From Gautieria morchelliformis (Eukaryota > Basidiomycota > Agaricomycetes > Gomphales > Gomphaceae): a stretch of DNA of 64,000 bases. The stretch spans positions 27,002 through 91,001 of the forward strand of contig WHVA01000465.1 of NCBI GenBank assembly GCA_015179125.1. The letters run 5' to 3'. The number at the start of each line of letters is the position of its first letter. Position 1 is the stretch's first letter. The notes beneath the pieces were generated by a model, which did no database searches, was not told the DNA's origin, and was given only the letters and a program-made list of their open reading frames with translations. The translations under genes and the position numbers were made by a program. Below, piece after piece: positions 10,243 through 22,057 of the stretch.

Positions 10243-12340
10243 AGTGCCCTGACGAATCGAACGTCCATGAATACCTCAACGGACTGTGAGTCAAGAAAGA
10301 AGAATTAGCTACCTTCGGTGTAGACATCAAAGAAAAGGATTACTGATCGATGAGTATAAAATCCCTCTCCCTGCATCTCTCAGCCTTTTCATCGAATCCC
10401 CTAGCTGGTGCCAAGCTATACAGCTCGACAAAAACTATCGACCCCGACGAACTCATTACGTTAGTATCTGAAGAGTATGAGCATCACGTAGCTCAGTGGT
10501 CTAGATGCTCAGGGAATGTTAGTGGGAAAGGTGAAGACAAGGACGAGGCAATGTTTGTCTCACCTAGTGGAAAGGGAAAGAAAGTCGATCAAAAACCGAA
10601 AGGGACATGCTGGAACTGCGGTGACAAGGGACACTACAAGAATAAGTGTCCCAAGCCTGTTAAAGAGACCGGTGACAAGAAACACGACTCACAAAAAGGG
10701 GGTGGCTCTGCAAATGCCGCTATCGAATCAGATGACAAAGATGAGGGTGCTTTCTTCACCGATCTCAATGATGACGATGAGCTCCCGGTGCTGCTATCCA
10801 ACTACGAGTCCGACTCGGATGCTGAAGAACATACCGATGATTGGTGTTCTGAAATGGGCAATGACACTGAGTATATCGAGTCACAGGACATTGTTGACAG
10901 AAGCGAGTGTGCTTACCCAGTCAACGTCTATGATGATCAGGCGGTCGCAGAAGCTGAAAATGCAAATGCTGTCCACATCAAAGACAGCACAGAAGCAGAA
11001 AATCAAATGCACACCGAGGTATACGACTCCAGCTGCAGCAGGCACATCACCCCATACCGCGAGGCAGTGACAGGCTTCAAGGCTATAAGTCCTAAGTCGT
11101 TCCAAGCTGCAAATAAACAGAGTTTCAATGCGGTTGGAACAGGCGAGATGGTGATAGACGTACCAAACGGAGTCACGACATCTCAGCTAAGGCTAACTGA
11201 GGTGTTGGACTCACCTGAGGTTGGCTATACCCTCGTATGAGTTGGAAGACTTGACAAGGCTGGTTTCACTCTGACATTTGCAGACGGCAAATGTGTTATA
11301 CAAGAGCGAAATGGCCAGAAGGTTGGGACAGTCAAAAAATCTGGACGAGGCCTTTACAGAGTCACACATGAGTCTGATGCAGTGAATACTGCTGTAGAAA
11401 CACTCAGCTTGGACCAATTTCACCGGCACATGGGACACATTGCCCCAGAGACAGCTAGGAACCTGGTTACCAACGGTCTGGTAACAGGAGTAAAGCTTGA
11501 AGTCTTACCATCAGGAAAACCCTTCTTTTGGGAGTCTTGTGTATATGCTAAGGCGACTCGCAAACCTGTCCTGAAAGCCAGGGAGGGCAGTCGTGCCTCA
11601 AGCTTTGGCGATGAGGTGCATAGCGATCTATGGGGACTGGCTCCAGTTGCCACCAAAGCTGGCAAAAGATACTATGTTACTTTCACAGATGACATGTCAA
11701 GATTAACGCACCTACATTTGTTGCACACAAAAGATGAGGCCTTCGCAGCATACAAAGAGTACGACAGGTGGTGTAACACGCAGCTGAATGCTCGTGTCAA
11801 GACACTTCACTCGGACAGAGGTGGTGAATACCTTGGCAAGGAATTCATAGTGTACCTGAAGTCAAAAGGAACCACGCAGAAACTCACCGTGCATGACACA
11901 CCCCAACACAATGGAGTTGCCGAACGCCATAATCGAAGCATCGTTGAATTTGTACGGGCCTTGCTACACGCCAGTGGATTGCCGAGATTCCTATGGGGTG
12001 AGGCTGCACGTCATGTCATATGGATTATGAATCGCACGTCAACCAAGGCCATTGCTAGGAAAACACCATACGAAGCTGCCTTTGGCAAAAAGCCTGATCT
12101 GAAACATGTGCGGGAATGGGGTGAGAGAGTATGGGTGTGCATAGAAAGTGGTGGCAAACTCGGGGGACACGTGTCAGAGGGACGATGGTTCAGGATTGAT
12201 GAGCGCAGCAAAGGGTATCGGATCTATTGGCCTGAAAAGCAAACGGTAACTGTCGAGAGGAGCATTCACTTCAACAACTCAAGTTCATCAGCTGCACATC
12301 TCAAGGGGGAGGATTGGCAAGTAACCGAGACTGGTAACTG
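10243..12340 (+). pseudogene. Copia-B gag, protease and integrase
   Basis: Gag C-terminal part with a CCHC zinc knuckle (CWNCGDKGHYKNKC), then a protease-like region whose active site reads DSS in place of DSG, then the GAG-pre-integrase segment with HRHMGHI. The second zinc pair is damaged: WESC where CxxC is expected. The integrase core has the D,D,E residues in HSDLWG, HSDRGGEY and NGVAERHNR. Disruptions: TGA at 10288 in gag, an in-frame TGA at 11238 between protease and integrase (LV-stop-VGRLD, where copia proteins have VSVGRLD or similar), and the integrase frame ends at 12340 before the hinge. Confidence 0.88.
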
Positions 12341-12741
12341 ACTCACCTCCCTCTCAAGGAGCTAAAACTACCGTTGCCTCAGTACCCCCCACCATCAACC
12401 CACCTAGCAGCCCAGCCAACCAAATTCCATCTGACTCCAAAGCCAAAGCACCCACCAAACGCGTACTCAAGCCAAGTCAGCAAATTCATGACATTTTGTA
12501 AGGACACGGAACTTCCACTCACCAATCCTCCGATCCAGTCATCCCAACGGGAGTCCAAATGCAAATGCCTACTACCGTTGAGACAAACACAGAAGTTCTA
12601 GAAGGGGAGGGATCATCAGATTGGTTAATGCTAGCCGACGAACTCGATGAGTATGCACTTGTAGCTGAGACAAGTGAACTTGAAGCCATAGAACCACGGT
12701 CCCTTGCTGAACCCAAATGATGCCCCAGGTCTCCCTCCGAA

Positions 12742-14318
12742 GTGGGTGGCTGGGATGAGTTGGTGCTCTTCCGTCAGGTATGCAAGGTCCTCCGGCCGTG
12801 GCATTTGTGGGAGGCAGCTATTCACGAAGAATTAGCAGTGCTCCGCGATGCCGGTACCTGGAAACTCACCGAAGCCCCACCTGGAGCCAACATCGTAGGC
12901 TCCAAATGGGTTTTCCATGCCAAGAAAGATTCAGCTGGAAACGTGGTGCATTATAAGGCTCGACTTGTTGCTCAAGGATTCTCACAAGTACCTGGAGTGG
13001 ACTACTTCGATACCTTTGCTCCCATCACAAAACTCGCCTCAATTCGCACGGTACTTGCCCTGGCCACTGCAAATGATATGGAGTTACATCAGATAGATAT
13101 CAAAGGCACATATCTAAATGGAGAACTCACTGATAATGAGACGATCTACATGTCTCAACCCCCAGGGTATCACCCTCCAAGCTCTTCTGGTAAGGTTTGC
13201 CACCTACAGAAAACTTTATATGGACTTAAGCAGTCCAGTCGACGATGGTATAAAAAACTCGTGGATATCATACTTACCAAACTGCTCTCCTCTCACTGCG
13301 ATGTAGACCAGGCTGTATTCTTTCGCCGCTCAAATGACTTTCTTGTGATTGTTTTGATACATGTCGATGATTGCACAATTGCAGCAACGACAGAAATGTT
13401 AGTAAAACAGTTCAAGGCAGGAATCACGAGGCATGTCAAAATAACGGACCTGGGTGAACTACACTGGTTATTAGGGATTGAACTCAAACGCGACAGAGAA
13501 CGACATACCATTCATCTTTCCCAAAGGTCCTATATCACCTCCATAATACGCTGTTACAATCTCAATGACCTAAAGCCCGCATCCACACCAATGGAATGCG
13601 GTCTGTTACTTTCAATGTCCCAAACACCCAAAACTGCTGCCGAATGGGCTCTGATGCGTGACACACCATACAGAGAGGCCGTAGGATCACTGATGTATGC
13701 AGCATTAGGAACGCACCCTGACATTGCCTTCACTGCGTATCCCGATACTCAACGAAGTTCAGCCCTACTCACTGGAATGCAGTAAAAAGAATTTTTCAGT
13801 ATCTAAAAGGAACTGCAAACCTTTGGCTGACTTACGGACATGCAAAGAATGCGCTGACCGGTTATGCTGATGCTGATGGCAGCATGGCGCAGGACAGGCA
13901 CACTATTTCTGGATATGTGTTTATAATTCACAGAGGCGCAGTTTCCTGGAGCGCAAAAAGCCAAAACATCATTTCTCTGTCCACAATGGAGAGCAAATAT
14001 GTGGCAGTAACTCACACAGAAAAAGAAGCTTTATGGCTTCGCTCCCTTATCAAACAGCTTTTCGACAATGATTTGTCTGCCACAACCCTGTTTTCCGACA
14101 ACCAATTGGCTATTGCACTCACAAAAGATCATCAGTACCACGCGCGAACCAAACATATAGACCTATGATATCATTTCATCTGCTGGATCGTTGAAAAAGG
14201 GGCAGTTCGATTAGTCTACTGCCCGACCGACGACATGATCGCAGACACACTCACCAAGGCTTTGCCGTCTGCACAAGCCAAGCACCTTGCAGTAGAGCTC
14301 GGGCTGATGACGGTTTGA
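12742..14318 (+). pseudogene. Copia-B reverse transcriptase and RNase H
   Basis: RNA-dependent DNA polymerase of copia type: GSKWVFHAKKD, ARLVAQGFSQ, YGLKQSSRRWYKKL and the catalytic HVDDCTIA. The frame breaks near 13750 (the expected PDIAF..LSQFS is scrambled) and resumes with RNase H: GYADADGS, ISGYVF, ISLSTMESKYVA and HARTKHIDL. A TGA at 14166 follows HIDL, and remaining sequence to LTKALPS and GLMTV ends at 14318, eight bases before the 3' LTR. 12341-12741 holds the poorly conserved hinge with no open frame. Confidence 0.88.
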
Positions 14319-14325
14319 GGGGGAG

Positions 14326-14696
14326 TGTGGGAATGGCAACGTGAGGGGTGATGCAAGCAAACCGTGTCACCCATGTCACACCATGTGACAAACAACTCAA
14401 GGTTTCATTGTTCTTTTACATATTCCATTGTCCGTCATAAATAGATAGTCCACTGCGCAGCAGTCATTGTTCTATTCCTCCCATTGTTCCCTAGAGTATA
14501 AAGCAGCTAGCTAGTACATCTTCTTCCCTCAGTCGTCTGCACTACGAAGCGAACACTGAGGTAAGAGATATCCCAAGTCTCGAGTAATTTATTTACTTAT
14601 CTATGCGTTGTAGTATTTCTCGTATAGGTAATAACAACAGTCCTTTGCAATATGAAGTGAACACTGAGTATTTCTCGTATAGCTATAATTATTATA
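14326..14696 (+). repeat. 3' LTR of copia-B
   Basis: Preceded by the purine tract GAGGGGGAG, the usual plus-strand primer. Starts TGTGGGAATGGCAACG. The end is set at 14696 by the CCATC target duplication that follows; it reads ATTATA, so the usual terminal CA is TA here. It contains a duplicated GAACACTGAG block (about 14549 and 14657). Confidence 0.8.
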
Positions 14697-14970
14697 CCAT
14701 CGTCAGTATTATCAAGGGACAGGTTCACATCAGTATACCGACCCCTACATAATTCACCAGTGCGCACTAACGGTTACAGCGCCACGTGTGATGAATCGCA
14801 ACCGAATTGAGGGTAATGCGGCACCACGCGCGGCTGGGAGCCAAGAATAGAAACATGGATTCGAAGATCTGAGGAAGTGCGTGCTTCTCACGATCTGTGG
14901 TTTGGCTTGCAAGCTTCGGGGCTTCTGCTTCCTAAGCCAATGCCTGTACGGTGCGTGAGCATTGTCACCT
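14697..14970 (+). repeat. Right part of dispersed repeat R1
   Basis: From GTATACCGACCCCTACATAATTC onward this aligns with 30202-30430, sharing GGGAGCCAAGAATAGAAAC and GCTTCTGCTTCCTAAGC-like blocks. Together with 9504-9558 it makes one copy opened by copia-B. No ORF, LTR ends or Pol III boxes were recognised. Confidence 0.7.
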
Positions 14971-17850
14971 CTAGATTGCACATCAGATATTTTAGAATAC
15001 AGAATTTATATATCTACAATCCACATCTTGACCCTGTGCCCATGGGCGCTATAGTTACCATTGTTATTGCTTCCGCCCATTATGACCACTAACCAGTATA
15101 TTTGGAACTCTACCGGGAGGAATCAATACACAGAGTTTCGTGCATGCACCATCCCCATACAACTATAGATTGTACTAGTCTAAGTGAAAATCTACTGAAG
15201 ACAAGCCAAACAACGAGGTAATAAGCAACCACCTAATCAAATATCACCGTCATGGCATTACAAGTAGAAAATGAAAGAGTGAGTTACTTTGGGTTGAGCA
15301 CATGGTGAAAATAAGGTAAATAAACACTTTCTTCCTTTGAATTGCAACTGAGGACAATCAGTGGAATGACTGTAGCTCATCAGCATGCAGTATTGGGACT
15401 AACTGCTTCCGGTGCAACAACTCGTGCCCTCCCAGCTCCAGAGACTGTAAATGTCACAAATATTATAGTCTCACACGATCTCCCCTTTTCTTCGTCCACA
15501 CCGTGCATACATTCTTACAATCCCCACTCGATAAAGTGGTACATCCCCGTCGACGATTGGATGGACGGCAATGAAGAATGAGAGCTTTCCCCATTCCCTC
15601 TTGTCTTCTGACCAAGACCAGAGCAATTATATGGATGTCAATGATGAGGATGTCTACTGTTCCCTTGAGACTCTGAGGATATTGGTCATCTTGGAGAGGT
15701 TCGATATGACCTCAGAGTCATGTTGCGGATCTGGGAACGGCGTTGCTGGTTTCCAATTGCATTGGTGATCGATAGGTGTAATCAATTAATGCACTCAAAG
15801 ACGGCATCTAACTTCATTCAAAGTCCCCAGGGACTCACCGGGAAGTGTCACTGTCCGGCACTTGGGAGCGACCATCAGTACACTTCTGGCTACCAGAGTC
15901 AATGGGTGCAAACTACCCCTAGAAGAATGCTTGCGCACCGCTCTCGTCAAACATTAGCAACTGCAATCGGCAATACAACCACTCAAAGATTTGAAGACTT
16001 GAAAACTGTCACACTGAGTGTACGCGAATACGAAATCTTGTCTTCCCAATTGTGGCTTTCATCTGGAGATGAGCACACTCTTGTCGGCTGGCTTTTCCAG
16101 GAAAGCAGTACGACACTTACAACTGTCGTGCTAGGTTCATGGATGGTTTGGCATCCACGAACCATGTAGGCGAGAACTGGAGAGTCCCATTCACTGTAGA
16201 AACAATAGGCGCTGTATACCAGCGCTTTTCAAGCCAACGCCGCTGAGACGCTCCTTTTTGCACTTGCCAGACGCCCCTTAAATTTTCAACATAATCAAAA
16301 GCTGAGGTACTGATCCTAGGCTTGGATTAGGACTTGTATCAAGGTACAAAAATTTCAATATACACAAAGTGAAATACCTTTTATTTGTATACACAAGAAG
16401 TGAAGGTAAATTGCCGTTTACCTATTCCTGATCGTCTATCGCATCAACTGTACAAGAAAAACTGCCACTTCAGTTGATGATCCCCCACTTGCTCCCACGT
16501 CGAACTATGCATTCCCTACCGATGCAACCAAGTTCAAGTGCGAGTGTGGGTCTGAAGGGAGCTCTGGAATATGAGTGCGGGAATACGAGTGCGGGAGTCC
16601 GAGTCCGAGTCCGGAGAGCGAGCATGGGAATGGGAGAATTCGAGTGCGGGAGTGTGAGGGTGAGTGCGGCACTGTGAGTCCGGGGGTCCCGGGAGTGGGA
16701 GTGGGAGTGCCAATGCAAGAATGCGAGCGCGGGGATGCATGTCTGAAGTGTTAGTGCCGGCAATGTACTCATCATTGACCGGTTCATTATATCGGGTGCG
16801 CCGAAAGCACAAGTTCCAGAGGATATTGAAGCAAGTGAGCCCCAGGCACAAGAGCTAGAATTTACACAGTCTACTGAGATCCTTGGCAGATGAATCAGTC
16901 TCGACAAAAGTCTCGCTGACTTGGTAAGGGTTTGGGTTACTGAGAACTGATATCATAATACAGTTGTGTGAGAACATGTATTCGAGTGCAATTAATACAG
17001 GCGACTGTAATTCAGCACTCACGTCGATGAGTCCAGACAGTGAGGATGAATAATTAAAAATGACACAGCAATGAGGCTGTAAATGTGGTATGTGAAGGAG
17101 AACATAGCTGGCGGGGTTGGGAATGGGAAGCCCGCATATGGCAACTGTCCTGAGACAGTCTGCTCAGCAAACAGTGAGTCGAGGCCATTGGAAACCGAAA
17201 TCAAATCGTATGTTGAAACTGCGATAGCAGGGAACACAACCGCCTGATTTAAAATAGCATGAGCCTCTAGCAAAAGGGGGATTGCGAGAAGACTTGCGTA
17301 GTCACCACGCCAGACGAGTCTGTCACGTTTTGCGCCATCGATGACCGCGCTGGAACCCTTCGCAATTGTAGTATTGAGGTAGGTCAGTGATCCGAGTCAA
17401 TCTGATCGTGCAACTGCGAGTTGGAAGTGCGTTATGAGTTATGAGGAATCTGAATCCAACCAACTGGAGTAGGTGATTGAACATCGTATGAGAGCTAGAC
17501 CTTGAACCGGGGAACCATCACCTTGATAGAATTTCCCAGGAACTGAGTCGAAGTGCCTCTCAGCATCCAGATCTCTATTGGCGCTACTATGGCTCATCCG
17601 GGGGGTCGCTTGCACAGCTTAGTGCAGCTTGCACCCGCTTCCGGTGACATTGACGTTGAACTCGTCTGAGTTCCGTGGTACAAGAAGGTATGCAGAGGAA
17701 CGGTTCCTTCTCCGCCATGGGTGATGGTCCTGGTGTGGGACTAGAACACACTCATCTCTTACAAATTTTATTTCGAGCTCCGGAGTAACCCCAGTTGGAC
17801 TAGAAAAAAAAGCTCATGTCATTTCGACTTCTGCAGGCTTATATAAGCAC
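14971..17850. other. Gene-poor region without recognisable features
   Basis: Only short ORFs on both strands, none with a motif I recognise. AT-rich, with scattered stops. It may hold decayed genes, but nothing can be named. The low-complexity block at 16540-16735 is listed separately. Confidence 0.5.
16540..16735. repeat. Degenerate GAGTGCGGGAGT-type low-complexity repeat
   Basis: Irregular hexamer-based repetition of GAGTGCGGGA, GAGTCC and GGGAGT over about 200 bases. The long ORFs through it on both strands are products of this composition. Confidence 0.7.
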
Positions 17851-17900
17851 GTTCTTTCCCCACATCACCCAAACCACCCTCGCACTCTCACCTTTCCGCC

Positions 17901-18860
17901 ATGATTCACTCTCACAGTCTCTGCATGCGTGAACCTACTGCATCCACTCACCATTGCCTCTTTGTTGTCAGAATGCATCCCAGACTTTCTTTCATCTCGA
18001 TCCTCAATGCCGACACGATCTCCATTTTTCACCACACTCGATTTGCTCTCGATATATTCCTTGCTCGTACGATTTACCCTAGATTTCCATCCTACGAAGC
18101 GCTAGATACGGCAACCTGATCAAGCTTTCCAACGCATACATCTCCGTGTCCTATGGCCTGATGATGAGTGCCGTCATTGCTGTCATCGTACAGTGGTTCT
18201 TCTGTTACTGAATCTGTTCATTGAGCAAATCCTGGTTGCTCGCTAGCCTCATTGCAGCGGTGCGTATATGCTTCTTGTCAACTCACATTGTTCTAAGACA
18301 TGTCCAGATTTCTCTGATGCAGGGTGTCACCTTGCTCATTATTGGCATTCGGGTTTGTAGTTTTTTGGCATTTGGCATTTGTCCTATTTAACTCACTCGT
18401 GTTGACAGGGCCATATTGTTGTGAATTTCTCCGTGGCCTGTGCTCACATTGATCTGGTAGCACTATATGTACGTGTCCCAGCAGTCGTCACTGAATTGTC
18501 ATTCAAGTTACCTTGTATGCAGATTTGGCTTATCATTCTATCCCATCCATAGATCGTTTATTCCAGTGGGTGCAGATGTTAAGAAGTAACATCGTATCGC
18601 TTGTCCATCTGCGTATTCATTTCAAGGAACGAGTACTGTCGGGGAGTGGGAGTGGCGACCTTGGCGGGTCTGCTGCAGTGGGTTCAAGTTCTTACCATTT
18701 CTTACAGCATGATTTGACCATAATATTTCATTAGGAGGCCGAATTTCTGGAAAGAGATCAAGTCGGCCCATCTCCACTGCCTACTCGCTTCGATTCCGGC
18801 ACGTTCAACAATGATGCTTGACTCTGCACGCTCGACTTTGGACACCCGATTATTGCCGTC
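17901..18860 (+). pseudogene. Decayed multi-pass membrane-protein-like gene
   Basis: A stretch reading RYGNLIKLSNAYISVSYG then SAVIAVIVQWFFCY, a stop, and ICSLSKSWLLASLIAA resembles the transmembrane segments around the FFxYRIxxLS motif of fungal DUF6534-type membrane proteins. Intron-like borders and further hydrophobic pieces (GVTLLIIGIR, FSVACAHIDLVALYIWL) follow. Stops occur in the pieces and no complete frame can be built. A TATA-like TATATAAGC lies at about 17841. Family assignment is a guess from memory. Confidence 0.3.
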
Positions 18861-19708
18861 TAGCTATGATTTTTCTCTCTATTCTGTACTCAATGTTTGT
18901 GCCTACGCTTTGCTATGCGATAGCCCGCCCTGTATTTATGACCTGAAATAAAGTTTATTTGTGGCTATATACAAGTCCCAAAAGCACTTGAATACCACGC
19001 AAAGACCGCTGCCGGCAAGCCACAAAATGCGCTAAAATGTTCATGATCACTACTGAATTTCAGCCCGTGCCGATCAGAGGAAAAAAACTTAAGGTAGCCA
19101 GTTCCAAGCTCCTTTTGAACTTCTTAGCAGTCCCTTATGAACTGATTCTCCAGGCGCCAATTGTACTGATTTTCAGGGGGTACTCTTCCTGCAGTGCATT
19201 GTGAGCTTGAACTGCTCTCGCACGAATGCCTTCGGCGGGGCATTGAGAATATCGTGGAGATACCAGCATCCCCACATTTTCCATCCAGATCCCAGCTGCG
19301 CGACTGGAAAGGGATGTTGAGCAGCGTTTTTCAATGAAGAACATGGGTGCAGGCGAGAGAAAACCCAGAGGGGTCCTTAGGCCATGCTTGATCTGTTTGT
19401 CCACATTAACACACAGAAGGGCATATGCAGTTTGGTATGAGAGTCTTTGAGTTTCCTTCTCGAAATGTATCCCTAGCTCAGAATAGTACGGCTTTATAGT
19501 AGTAGCACTGATAATAATCATGTGGTTTTATTCTTGAATATTCAAGTATGTTTTCATACTAGTATAAGCATTAGAGAACGGTTGCGTCCACGCTGTACAT
19601 ATGCTATATACTGTAGTATTGATACACATGATATGAGATTAGGGACACGCACTTCAAGTGATGGCAAGGTGCGACGCCGCACAGCCTTGGAAGCCGACGC
19701 ACCCACAG
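18861..19708. other. Intergenic region, nothing recognised
   Basis: AT-rich, with an AATAAAG-like signal at 18948. The 128-codon minus-strand ORF at 19135-19521 has no recognisable motif and no neighbouring exons. Confidence 0.4.
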
Positions 19709-21193
19709 ATGTCAACAGAGTTCGGTGAGTCACTGACCGCCTCTCACTCTCTCACTCTCTCACTCTCCCATCGATCGCCGGCATCGACGAATCCTCTCCC
19801 TCGCAGCCGCCCTCGCCCTCTTCTTCCTTCACTACACCTACGCCTACCAGATCCGGAACACCATCTCCTACGGCTCCCGCCCGCTATGGGACACGCCGGA
19901 CGGCCCGCGGCGCGTCGTCCCGCACTACTACGCGGAAGGCACCACGTTCGACGCACACCACTGTGCGCTGCACGGCTGGACCCTGCGGGACCGCGCGCGC
20001 GCGCCAGAAGTGTGGGACGCGGTGCTGTTCAGCACGGAGCTGGACCTGCTCGAGATACGGAGGCACGAGCTCGACGCCGTCGTCGACAGGTTCTTCATCA
20101 CCGTATGTTCATCGCCGTTTGTGCCTTTTTTCGTTGGTCGCTGACCAAACATGCATGCTCTTCATAGGTACGTTCACGGGCATCCCGAAGGCGCCCGTCT
20201 TTTCGCAGAACCGCGCCTCTTCGCCGGCAAGATCGTCTATAAGCTTAACAGCGTTCGACGTCGAGCGCGACCAGCGCGCTGCGATGACCGGGCTGATCAA
20301 CGCGCATGTCCCCGCGCAGGCGCAGGTGCGCCCGCTTGTCGTCTTCTCGGACGTGGACGAGATACCGGCCGGGAATACCTGCGTCTCATCAAAGCTTGCG
20401 CGGCGACGTCGCCACTGCACCTCCAGATGCGCCACTACATCTACTCGTTCGAGTGGCCGTACGGCTGGGGGAGCTGGCACGCGGAGATACACGAGTGGGG
20501 CGCCCGTGAGCTTTACATGCACTCGAAGGCGACGGACGTCGTGTTGACGGATGCGGGGTGGCATTGCAGGTGCGGCATCTCTCATGGATGGCTGCGACTG
20601 CGACTGCGTGCGCCGCCGGTGGCTGACGTTGACGTTGACGGGCGCTGCAGTTATTGTTTCAGGTATATCCACGAGTTCGTGACGAAAATTCAAGGTGCGG
20701 GTTTTCAATTCCCGGTGGTGACTTTGGCTGGCATTCAATCAATGTACTTATGTGTGGTTTGCGCGTAGGTTTCTCGCACGCCGATCGTATTTGGGGAGAT
20801 CGGTCCCTTCTCTCTCCAGCGAGGATTCAGAAGGTGATATGCGAGGGTACGGATATATTCAACATGTTGCCTAAGGTCTGTCAATACCTCTATTCTACGC
20901 AATCGATACTCATTCTTCATCTCGACCTTCAGGCATATCCCGTACGTCCCGCCAAATATTCACTTAACGTCCTCGACCCAACTGACCCCGCCAACCGATT
21001 ATACAGTACAAAGACATGCTCTCTCTGATGCATCCCGATGCGTAAGCCCCAGTGTCACATGTTCCGAGATCCGTCTATATAGCCAGTCCAGCAGGTTGCA
21101 GAGTGCCGTCGGCTTACCGCAGCACCTCATACGGAACGCGGAAAAGTTCAAATTCTTACTGCCCGGGGGGTGCCAGCGCGCGCCCGAGGACTG
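19709..21193 (+). pseudogene. Glycosyltransferase family 17 (MGAT3-like) gene, frameshifted
   Basis: GT17 enzymes add beta-1,4-linked GlcNAc to N-glycans in the Golgi. A short first exon (MSTEF) joins in frame after a GTGAGT..GCAG intron (19725-19806) to a hydrophobic anchor (ALALFFLHYTYAY). Family blocks follow in order: [109 protein letters not shown], and [12 protein letters not shown] before the stop. The last four exons have good introns. Exon 3 (about 20168-20390) needs at least three frame changes, including one at its start and one just after DEIP. Either a pseudogene or GC-rich sequence errors. Confidence 0.75.
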
Positions 21194-21833
21194 AATCGCT
21201 TTACCGTGAGTAAGGGGTCCGGGTCCGGGTTCGTTGTTCGTCGTCGCACATTTTTACGCCCGCAACGGCTCGCCTTTTTGTCACGTGCGAGTCAGGTGTA
21301 GTGCGTTTATTTGCTAAGGGCCTCTTTCGCGCACCTCTGTTCCAGCGCAGTAAATACCAGCTTTGCGGCCCTCGTCCTCTGTGACGGCGGGTACGGCACA
21401 GTCCGCCCATATGTCCCGGCTGGGACGTATGGCGAACTCGTACTGGCCACACCAACCCCGACGGAAAGGTTGGACATGCGCCAGCTGCCGTCAAAGGTGT
21501 AGTTCTCACAAATTTACCTTTGTATTTGTTTATGTAACTCAAGCACAGTAGGATGGATGCACGCCAGTCCTAGCCATTACTGTAACAAGATGCGGCGTAA
21601 ATTCACGGAAATGGTAACTCTGAACCGAATAAGCCATGCATGTAGTAGTAGCAGGGGCATTGGCAGCTTTCATCTCCTGCCAATGCACCTGGATTACGCC
21701 ATGAGCCTCACAGGTGCAGTACCAGTACGCGTCGAAAGCCCCTCTAGATAACGGGCATTAAATTTATATGACCAGCATAGCCCATGCTGAGACCGTAAAC
21801 ACGTGACTGTCTTGGAGATCATAGTCGCGCATG
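21194..21833. other. Intergenic region between GT17 and copia-A
   Basis: No gene recognised. The last five bases, GCATG, are the left copy of the copia-A target duplication. Confidence 0.5.
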
Positions 21834-22057
21834 TGTGGAACGAAGGAGATATAATAGACTTGTTATACTACGATCTCAAGTAGAGCGTTCTGCCTTATAT
21901 GCAAAATATGATGTCCATTGTATTACCAATCTCTTCGAGCTGCTGTGCCGATGCGGTGCCGGTGTACCAGCAACCCGGGGATCGAGAGCGATCTCGAACC
22001 TCCGGCTAAGTGCGTGCCGGCTCTGCCTTGGCGGTGTCATCATCCCGATTACTAACA
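21834..22057 (-). repeat. 3' LTR of copia-A
   Basis: TGTGGAACGAAGG to GATTACTAACA on the plus strand. It differs from its partner at three positions (near 21888, 21901 and 22041). The pol frame runs into it, ending at 22006. Confidence 0.95.

Larger units (their letters stand above)
9559..14696 (+). mobile_element. Copia-B, degenerate Ty1/copia retrotransposon
   Basis: The element runs from TGTGGGAATAGCAAC at 9559 to 14696 and is flanked by CCATC on both sides (9554-9558 and 14697-14701), a 5-base target duplication. Order gag, protease, integrase, reverse transcriptase, RNase H defines Ty1/copia. The 5' LTR is cut after 95 bases and joined to internal gag sequence, so the primer site and gag start are lost. 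A family C solo LTR sits in gag. It is dead by several stops and frameshifts. Confidence 0.85.

Noticed and set aside
15342..16169. Short ORFs with a DDWMDGNEE end and following frames, considered as a decayed BTB or transposase gene
   Set aside because: Too few conserved residues on either strand to support any family.
19135..19521. 128-codon minus-strand ORF
   Set aside because: No motif, no introns or neighbours that fit, composition typical of intergenic DNA.
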